This document shows, piece by piece, positions 6,015-12,743 of a DNA stretch of 12,743 nucleotides. The position numbers and the translations under genes are program-made. Origin of the DNA: Euperipatoides rowelli (Eukaryota > Onychophora > Udeonychophora > Euonychophora > Peripatopsidae). The stretch is from the NCBI GenBank assembly GCA_003024985.2, contig PXIH01S0009012.1; one strand, given 5' to 3'. The notes below the pieces were generated by a model that searched no databases, had not been told where the DNA came from, and worked only from the letters and a program-made list of their open reading frames with translations. Within the stretch, counting starts at the first letter, position 1; every line of letters begins with the position of its first letter.

Positions 6015-9000
6015 CTAAAAATATTTTTTAAGCGATTCCCCAAGAATACTTTCCATTTTCTGAATAACTTCTTGACACTGGGCTTCAACTTCAGAAAAGT
6101 CATCTTCCATAAGCTCCGCTAAGAATGGAATACTTTCTGGAAGAAGAGGTGAATAATCATCCCCAAGTTTTTCGACTATACTCAACAAAACCTTTAACGC
6201 TGCAAAACGAACTTTAGCTGAAGAATGTCTAGTTTTCAATAAGACACTATAGTTGAGAGTTTTCCAAGAATCTGGAGAGCAGACAGCAAATTGAGCGATG
6301 CAGGGAACTAAAAAATTTGAAATCCGATCTTGCATTTTGTCTTCACCCAAGGTATTTTCAATTTGATCCACTAATGGCACCAACAGAGTATCAAATCTAT
6401 CTTTATTCACAAAACCTTCATTGTCATGTTCAAAACATGTTTGCAGACTAGAAAAAATGAACTGAAGGAGCAAAGATGATTTCTCTTCATGATTATCACC
6501 TTCAAAAAACATATCTGTTTTGGAAAAATTATTAGCATTCAGTGTATCGGCAGCATTTTTTATGAAGATTCCAGCAAAAAGAATGAATAAACTTTTCAAC
6601 TTTTCGGCAATCCTGTAGGTTAATCTGTAAAACACTAGGAGACGATCTTTTGGGGAATCTGGTTTAGTGGCCCAATCATAGAACTTTAAATAGAATGTTC
6701 GAAAATGGTTTTCTGAAAGACGCCAAACCATTGCTAAAATTGCTTTCATCATGTGCTCTTCAATTTCACTGATCTTGTCGAGAGAATACTTGGCATCATA
6801 ACAGCATCTGAAATCAAAGGCAGTCAGAAAGAAATTATATAATAACGTCTGATGACTAATCAAATCTTCTTTACTTATGGATGCTAGACAATCCTCTAAA
6901 ATAACCATGAGCCAACAAATTGCTTTTGGATGCTGAACAAATATATAATTATAGCAATCTGCAACAGCAGGTAACAGAATCCTTGGAGCCACAACCGTAG
7001 CGAGAATGTGTCTAATGCTTTTCAGGCGCAGATAAAGCTGGGATTTACTAAGATCATCGCCTGCACTTAAACAGGAGAGGATTACAACATTTTTAAGAAT
7101 GTCCAACAAGTAAGAGCTGAGAAAATGAGTGAGATTGGCCACAATTTTATGTAGCGCAGTAACAGCACTTAATAAAAACAAATCATTACTGAGCAATTCT
7201 TCTTTGTTATTCAGGACAGAAATTATATTTGGCATGAAATAGGGAAGCTCTTGAATAGCGTGAATTTTGAGACTTGCACAAAATTCCGCCAAACATAGAA
7301 GAGCACTAGATGCCACTGCAATGTTGTTTGGTGTTGCAAAAATTCTAACTATCAATTGCAACATAGGTTTAATTTCTTCAGGATATTTTGGTGCTAATAT
7401 TCGAATAAGCAATTTTAAACTGAAAAATGCAGTCTGTCGGTTAACAGCTGCCTCCTCCTCTTGGTTAATCCTTGTGGCATCTGCCGCACTCATCAAAGGT
7501 TTCAATAACTTTATCAAAAGATCAAACTCACTTTCAACAAAACTTTCTGGACGTTGAAGCTTGGTGTTGAGTAATTCCATGGCCTTTCTTCGAACAGAAG
7601 GAAGTTCATTTTTCATCAGTTCCAAGACAATGTGGATAAAAATACTACTAGGCAATAGAGAATTAACTTTATCCAAAACTTCATAGCTTTTATGAAGTAA
7701 TGCTTTCCAGTAACGAGCCGACGGTTCTTGGGAATAGAGCTCTAGAGAGCCAGCAATTCGGTAGATATAAAGGAGGGTTTCTTCCAGAAGATCTTTATAT
7801 AAACTTTGCATTTCAATATTTTCATTGTCGGATAATTTAACAACCTCGGTTATAAACTTGGGACTGTTTAGAGCCAATGCTATGTAGGATACAGTAATGA
7901 ATTTGAAATGTCTCAGTTCTTTCCCAGAATGGCTATCTACATCAAATAATATCCCTTTCTCGTCTAACGAAACAGACTTTAATGGAGACTTCTTTTTCTT
8001 AGATTCAACTTTATCATTTTTCACTTTTTCATCTGGCAAAGTCAACAGGTATCTGAGTAGTTTTTTTAAAGACAATATTTGAACTTTCGGTTTAAACTGT
8101 TGAATAAAATCCAAAGAAAATTCAATAACTGGATGTAGAAATTCATTTTCGCTGCCTTCCATTATCTCATCTTGAAATATGATTTTACGCACAACAATAT
8201 CAAGTAATAGAGCTATGATAATCCACAGGAAATTTTCAGGCCCCAGATTAATAACCAAATGGGTAAAAAGAGCAAGTTGCCGATGCTTGGGAATATGTGG
8301 GAAAGCATCTACAAACACTCGTGTTACAGATAGAACTATATTGTCCATTTCTATAGTATTTGTAGAAGAGAGGTTTTGCCGTCGAGACATAATGAGAACA
8401 GGTACGATAGTCTCCACAGTTTTCGTAATAACTTGAAAACTATAACTATCATCTTGCCTTAAAATATTATTCTTCATAAAAGTGAAAATAGCCATGATAT
8501 TGTGTAAAACATGATCAGGAAACAGTTTGGCTGCAGTTGCTAATAAAACAAGTGCTTGACGATGTATTTGAGGGTTTTCAGAAACACGAATACACTGTAC
8601 AATTAGCTCTACATTAAATTTTTCTGAATGAAGATTTGCGAAATGTATAGTGTCTTCAGATGATAACTTCACGCAAATATTATGAATAAAGGTCAGAATA
8701 AGTTGCTTGGCATATTCAGAAGCAGTTTGAACATTTTGTTCAAGTAATAGTTTTAACAGGTTAAATAGTTCAGGAATTAAAAACTGGGCGTCCTTAATTT
8801 TTTTCTTGTTCTGCAACAATTCAAGAAAGAGAACAATGCGTCGCCATGCTCGAGATTCTATTTCCAATTCATCAGGCAAAGTTGAACTCCACTTGAGACG
8901 CTTAGCCTCTTTAATACAGGACGGCTTGGCAAATGTTGTTACTGTTCTAAATTCAGTCAGGATGTGATCAGCTTGAAGTGAGATCCTCTTAATAACTTTT

Positions 9001-12000
9001 CCAACTTGTACTATAAGTGTAGTTTCTTTGTTGTCACTCAGTATATCCAATAGCTGGCCCAAAAGTATTTGCTGTAAATCCGGCCTTGGTAAGGCAGAAA
9101 AAAATTCTTTGGTGATCTGTTCCAAAGCCACAATCTGGGGTGAGTCATAGTTTGAAGGTACGTCAACATGAGTACGCAAAACTTGTAAAAATAACTGGAA
9201 ATCTTCACAATTTTGAAAAAGAGTTGTAGTATCTGGTGTAAACTTGGAGATAATGAGTATTAGTAGCTTAATTTCACTAAGTGATAGCTTTTCAGAAGAT
9301 ATAGTTCTAGTTAGTAATCTTTTCAGACCAGGAAGTAACTGTGGCATTAAAAACTTTCCATTGATCCCAGAGATGCTTTGCAAAAGAGAAACACAGAGAG
9401 AAGCCGAAATTTCATCTGAAATGACATTAAGTAAAGACTCTAATGAAACCATAATCATCTTTTGCTTGGCCTGTATAATTTTGGAAGGAAATTTCTTCTT
9501 TGGAAAAGATAAATCGATACTTTCAAAAATTAATTTCAAACAATACTGCAGATGGTGTACATCTCCAGATATTTCCTCACAGTGGTCGGCCACAGTGGAA
9601 ACTAGACGAGTAAAAGGTGCATTTATATTCTGGCCTTTTGACTTTAATGTAACAAAGCACGAAAGAGCATTTGAGCGTGTAGTAAGAACTGGACAAGAAA
9701 CAGCAATCAACAGCCATGCAACAACAGGGAGACTGCCATGAAAAATATCACTAATTTCTTTATTAGTCATAGAAGTGAAAATTGCATTAGCCTGATGTAA
9801 AGACAAAGCCTGCAAAGTTCTGCTGATGCTAAGTGGCAAATCACCTTCTTCGTAACAATGAGAAGTTGCAAACATTGACAAAAACTTGAGCAGATTACGT
9901 TTGTTTTTCAACAAATTCTCTTTCAAGACTTGTAAAATTTTTGTCAAATTATTTTTCCTAGATTTCAAACCTTCTTTGATAACAAAGTCAAAAAGCTTCA
10001 CGGCAAAAATTAAGAAATGTTTGATTGAAGCATCTGAATTTGTTAAACTCCACCATTCTATTCCTTCAAGCTTTTTAGGCATTTTGACAATTGAAGCAAT
10101 TTCTTCCAAGAAATTCAGAACTTTTGTGTCTGGTACTCCACCTTTATGAATAATATTAAAGCAATTATTCATAATCTTTTGATCCAGATCCTTAATTGAA
10201 CAATGTTCTTCACTTGACTTAATGTTCATAATAGCTTCACTGAAAACAATGGCTTTGCAGGCAAAATCTAATTGACGGGAGGGATCCGTTTCTTTTTCAA
10301 TCAAAGAACGAATGAGGCATAAACCAATAAACTGTCTTTCAAGTCTCAGATTTTCATTGTGATGAGTAGCTCGGAAGAAAAAGTTTAGCTTTGATGTCAG
10401 CTCCTCATCATTAAATTGGAGAAAATGATTTGCTAAATGAGTTAAAAGATTCTCCGGTAGTGTTACACGATCATCAGAAAAAGCTTTGCTGAGCTCCTCA
10501 AACAGCACGTAGTGACTGAAAAACGGGGAAGTTAACAGCATCGTTTGAATTTGGTATAGCTGTTCATTATGCATAAATAAAAATGGTAAAACTGTACGAG
10601 CAATTTGATCATTCAAAGCTTCTTCCGTTCCAAAACATTTCAACAAAAGCTTCAACATTCCTGATAAATTGTGGGTTTTGTTATTCAATAAATTAGATAA
10701 AGTTTCAATAAGCCTTTGTTTAGACAACATTTCAACCACTACTGGTGGCATTTTTAACACTTCGTCTACTACTTTAATATCATCATCTCTAAGTCTGGAC
10801 AACAAAGATTCTTCAACAAATTTGCAATCAAAGTTCTCGCCATTTTTAATACATTGGTAAAGATTTTTTATTCCTGCACAGCGTAAAACAGAGTTTACAT
10901 GGTTGAGACTCATAATAAGCGTGTCACCATCCGATGACAAAACCTGATGTTTACCAGAAGACAATGAGAGGGCAATAAAACTTTTTACAACATCGGGGTG
11001 ACTTTGGCCAAATGCTGAACTGAATTTCTCTAGTTGTTGATCAAATATCTTAGAATATCTTTTTTCAATAAATCTGATAATAGGCTTCATTTTCTTGTTA
11101 AACCTCTCAGCTAACCTCTTTTCTTTAAATTCAAGACACTGCTGTAATAAATTTCCTACTAACAAAGCTGCTAGTTTATCATTCAGCGGAACATGGCGTA
11201 ACAACAGGCGCAAAAATATCAACATTTTCTTGGGAGAACGCTGCACTTTTGATTCCCGACATTTCCCCTGTAATCCATACTTTACCAATTGTAGAAGCAG
11301 AACAGACAGAAAACTTGAAATGTCTCTCTTCAAAGATAAGTCATGTAAAGTTTCCACAAGAAGTGAATTTTGAATGAAATTTTCTAAACTCCTACGATCA
11401 AATTCTTTTACAAGTTGGGTGTTACAAATTAAAACTAAACAGTTAAGTCCATTGGGCAATAATGAATTGGTCATTCTCAACATCAGCTGTTTGATCAGAC
11501 TAGAAACGACTGTTGAATTCAATTTGACTTTGTAAACCAAAGCCCCAATGATCATATAGGTAGAAATTACATAATCAGGAATGAAGGATTTCAGACCTTT
11601 GACAATATAAGGAGCTAGTTTGGCTATCCATGTTTCTGGTAGCTTTCCACCATGCAAAATGGCGCCACATATTGACGTGGCATAAAAAGAAAAAAACATT
11701 TGCAACTTTGATGTCTGTACATGTTCATATACCTTTACAGTATTTAAAACCAAGTCAGAAATGAAAGCTAAAAATCCAACATCAGAATAAAGATGAGTAA
11801 ATAACGTTGATCTAGCCAATGGAACACCAGCTTTCTGGGGAGAATATAGCCAGTGCCATTTGTTGGTAGGGCTACCAATATTAATTAATGAGAGAACCCG
11901 AGAAAACCACTTGCTGTCATGATGGGGTAAAATACAGCCAATTAAAGCATCCACATTATATTCATGAATATGGAATCTGCAGATTAGCCATTCCAGGGCT

Positions 12001-12332
12001 TCGTGTGCCGGTCTTATAAGAAAAAAAGGGGATACTCTAATTAGAAATGCCTCAACATTTGTATCCAATTTGGCATTAATTTCTTTAGTTTGTACAGATC
12101 TCTCTATTGTCTTAGCTGCTTCGCTGAACAAGGTTTCATAAAAACTCCGGAATCCTGGGTCTAATTTCTCCAACTGCTCCAAACCATTCAATCCAAGATC
12201 ATAAACAGTATCTCTTTCTAAATTTGCAGCTTCTTTGGCATCAAAAAGCAAAGATGGTTTCTTTTTTTGTTGTAAGAATGAAGTTGATTCTGGCAAAGCT
12301 AGTTTACGTAGTTGCTGCTCTAGTGACGTCAT
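6015..12332 (-). CDS. HEATR1: HEATR1 / UTP10 homologue, 2105 aa, single coding exon
   Basis: HEATR1 (yeast Utp10, also BAP28) is a giant HEAT-repeat scaffold of the t-UTP/UTP-A module of the small-subunit processome. It supports RNA polymerase I transcription and early 18S pre-rRNA processing in the nucleolus. The frame is unbroken and close to the human length (2144 aa). The N-terminus MTSLEQQLRKLALPES matches animal HEATR1 starts, followed by TIERSVQTKEINAKLD (residues 75-90) and LEWLICRFHIHEYNVDALIG (113-132). The U3snoRNP10-type N-terminal domain lies near residues 235-340. HEAT-like helices fill the middle, with a Lys-rich, NLS-like stretch at about 1433-1460 (ESKKKKSPLK). The BP28CT domain lies near 1820-1975, around DSPKDRLLVFYRL. 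The C-terminal HEAT pair holds SSAKVRFAALKVLLSIVEKL and LLPESIPFLAELMEDD, ending SLKKYF. The start is the ATG at 12332: homology begins there and A is at -3. The frame stays open four codons further upstream, but only from a GTG. No intron interrupts the coding part, unlike the many-exon vertebrate gene. Confidence 0.97.
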   Translation of the reverse strand: MTSLEQQLRKLALPESTSFLQQKKKPSLLFDAKEAANLERDTVYDLGLNGLEQLEKLDPGFRSFYETLFSEAAKTIERSVQTKEINAKLDTNVEAFLIRVSPFFLIRPAHEALEWLICRFHIHEYNVDALIGCILPHHDSKWFSRVLSLINIGSPTNKWHWLYSPQKAGVPLARSTLFTHLYSDVGFLAFISDLVLNTVKVYEHVQTSKLQMFFSFYATSICGAILHGGKLPETWIAKLAPYIVKGLKSFIPDYVISTYMIIGALVYKVKLNSTVVSSLIKQLMLRMTNSLLPNGLNCLVLICNTQLVKEFDRRSLENFIQNSLLVETLHDLSLKRDISSFLSVLLLQLVKYGLQGKCRESKVQRSPKKMLIFLRLLLRHVPLNDKLAALLVGNLLQQCLEFKEKRLAERFNKKMKPIIRFIEKRYSKIFDQQLEKFSSAFGQSHPDVVKSFIALSLSSGKHQVLSSDGDTLIMSLNHVNSVLRCAGIKNLYQCIKNGENFDCKFVEESLLSRLRDDDIKVVDEVLKMPPVVVEMLSKQRLIETLSNLLNNKTHNLSGMLKLLLKCFGTEEALNDQIARTVLPFLFMHNEQLYQIQTMLLTSPFFSHYVLFEELSKAFSDDRVTLPENLLTHLANHFLQFNDEELTSKLNFFFRATHHNENLRLERQFIGLCLIRSLIEKETDPSRQLDFACKAIVFSEAIMNIKSSEEHCSIKDLDQKIMNNCFNIIHKGGVPDTKVLNFLEEIASIVKMPKKLEGIEWWSLTNSDASIKHFLIFAVKLFDFVIKEGLKSRKNNLTKILQVLKENLLKNKRNLLKFLSMFATSHCYEEGDLPLSISRTLQALSLHQANAIFTSMTNKEISDIFHGSLPVVAWLLIAVSCPVLTTRSNALSCFVTLKSKGQNINAPFTRLVSTVADHCEEISGDVHHLQYCLKLIFESIDLSFPKKKFPSKIIQAKQKMIMVSLESLLNVISDEISASLCVSLLQSISGINGKFLMPQLLPGLKRLLTRTISSEKLSLSEIKLLILIISKFTPDTTTLFQNCEDFQLFLQVLRTHVDVPSNYDSPQIVALEQITKEFFSALPRPDLQQILLGQLLDILSDNKETTLIVQVGKVIKRISLQADHILTEFRTVTTFAKPSCIKEAKRLKWSSTLPDELEIESRAWRRIVLFLELLQNKKKIKDAQFLIPELFNLLKLLLEQNVQTASEYAKQLILTFIHNICVKLSSEDTIHFANLHSEKFNVELIVQCIRVSENPQIHRQALVLLATAAKLFPDHVLHNIMAIFTFMKNNILRQDDSYSFQVITKTVETIVPVLIMSRRQNLSSTNTIEMDNIVLSVTRVFVDAFPHIPKHRQLALFTHLVINLGPENFLWIIIALLLDIVVRKIIFQDEIMEGSENEFLHPVIEFSLDFIQQFKPKVQILSLKKLLRYLLTLPDEKVKNDKVESKKKKSPLKSVSLDEKGILFDVDSHSGKELRHFKFITVSYIALALNSPKFITEVVKLSDNENIEMQSLYKDLLEETLLYIYRIAGSLELYSQEPSARYWKALLHKSYEVLDKVNSLLPSSIFIHIVLELMKNELPSVRRKAMELLNTKLQRPESFVESEFDLLIKLLKPLMSAADATRINQEEEAAVNRQTAFFSLKLLIRILAPKYPEEIKPMLQLIVRIFATPNNIAVASSALLCLAEFCASLKIHAIQELPYFMPNIISVLNNKEELLSNDLFLLSAVTALHKIVANLTHFLSSYLLDILKNVVILSCLSAGDDLSKSQLYLRLKSIRHILATVVAPRILLPAVADCYNYIFVQHPKAICWLMVILEDCLASISKEDLISHQTLLYNFFLTAFDFRCCYDAKYSLDKISEIEEHMMKAILAMVWRLSENHFRTFYLKFYDWATKPDSPKDRLLVFYRLTYRIAEKLKSLFILFAGIFIKNAADTLNANNFSKTDMFFEGDNHEEKSSLLLQFIFSSLQTCFEHDNEGFVNKDRFDTLLVPLVDQIENTLGEDKMQDRISNFLVPCIAQFAVCSPDSWKTLNYSVLLKTRHSSAKVRFAALKVLLSIVEKLGDDYSPLLPESIPFLAELMEDDFSEVEAQCQEVIQKMESILGESLKKYF

Positions 12333-12340
12333 GGTGTATT

Positions 12341-12398
12341 TCACCTACAGATTTCCATTAAAACAGTGATGGCGTTTGGCAATCATGGCATTTACCAT
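12341..12398 (-). promoter_or_regulatory. Cluster of short upstream ORFs before HEATR1
   Basis: If the transcript starts upstream of 12398, its leader carries three short ORFs that all stop before the main ATG. A 17-codon one starts at 12398 and ends with TAG at 12347-12345. A two-codon one (Met-Pro) lies within that span, starting about 12391. A five-codon one starts at about 12358 and ends with TGA at 12343-12341, only 8 bases before the HEATR1 ATG. Such ORFs often damp translation. Whether they are transcribed is unknown, since the transcription start cannot be placed. Confidence 0.4.
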
Positions 12399-12743
12399 GC
12401 GGCACTGAGAGCTCAGTAAAATAGAACCAACTCTAGAATATCTAGAAATGCCTAAAATTTAATTATTAAAAAATAAAAACATTATAAACCAAGCAAAACA
12501 GACATAAGAATATTATAATCATTTCCAAAACAACAATATTAGTTATCCTAACGACATCTCTAAAATACAATATGGAAATACTATAACAGACATGTCTACA
12601 ATTTGTAACCTAAGGCGTGTTCGTCAATAGCTAACTTTTTTAATTATTTGATATTTTTTCGTTCATCATTAGCTCACTTAAAGAGATTGTTTGTCATTGT
12701 TTTAGTTCAAGGGTAATCTCGTGCATTTCGTTACTAACTTTTT
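12399..12743. other. Upstream flank of HEATR1, nothing assignable
   Basis: AT-rich, with no credible coding frame, TATA box or RNA gene. It should contain the HEATR1 promoter. On the minus strand AATTAAATTTTAG (about 12453-12465) could act as a weak splice acceptor for a spliced 5' UTR, but this is not supported beyond the motif. Confidence 0.4.

Noticed and set aside
9244-9741. 165-codon open frame on the plus strand, and similar ones at 7267, 7897, 8179, 9886, 10669 and 11095
   Set aside because: They are antisense shadows of the HEATR1 coding exon. None shows a recognisable family, and the minus-strand frame has clear homology throughout.
12333-12344. Four-codon extension of HEATR1 from a GTG
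   Set aside because: GTG is not a normal start in animals. The conserved start is the ATG at 12332 with A at -3.
1-12743. CRISPR array, tRNA, rRNA, bacterial operon or prophage
   Set aside because: No spaced repeats, cloverleaf or bacterial-type gene clusters were seen. Both genes and the repeats are of animal type.

Overview
This window looks like nuclear DNA from an animal, most likely an arthropod or similar invertebrate. The sequence is AT-rich. It carries two conserved eukaryotic genes, both on the minus strand: a HEATR1/UTP10 homologue and a barrier-to-autointegration factor (BAF) homologue. The rest is a dense patchwork of eukaryotic transposon remains: a gypsy-like gag, LINE endonuclease and reverse-transcriptase pieces, and two hAT-type elements. 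BAF is a metazoan protein, and this copy is close to the arthropod form. The species cannot be named from the sequence.

Layout. Bases 1-4660 are a transposon graveyard, mostly plus strand. They hold the 3' tail of a LINE-like element at the very edge, then a gypsy-like gag pseudogene (89-1010) split by a second LINE-like 3' end (476-867). Next comes an unrecognised degenerate reading frame (1129-2419), itself split by an 814-bp hAT-like element (1287-2100). A decayed LINE follows, with endonuclease pieces at 2395-3318 and C-terminal reverse-transcriptase pieces at 3746-4545. The reverse-transcriptase core is missing and a T-rich stretch sits in its place.

Bases 4821-5093 (minus) encode a complete 90-residue BAF, with a strong splice acceptor just upstream of the ATG that implies a spliced 5' UTR. 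Bases 5212-5542 are a textbook hAT MITE with a perfect 8-bp target duplication. It lies in the 0.9-kb gap between BAF and HEATR1.

Bases 6015-12332 (minus) encode a full-length HEATR1 of 2105 residues in a single uninterrupted coding exon. Its 5' side carries short upstream ORFs (12341-12398). The last ~345 bases show nothing assignable.

Functionally, HEATR1 acts in the nucleolus (pre-rRNA transcription and 18S processing). BAF acts at chromatin and the nuclear envelope. They share a strand but nothing shows a common transcript. I found no convincing new biological system. The points most worth checking are the intronless HEATR1, the two hAT elements with different duplication lengths, the LINE 3' hairpin plus ATTTGT tail, and the unidentified split reading frame at 1129-2419.
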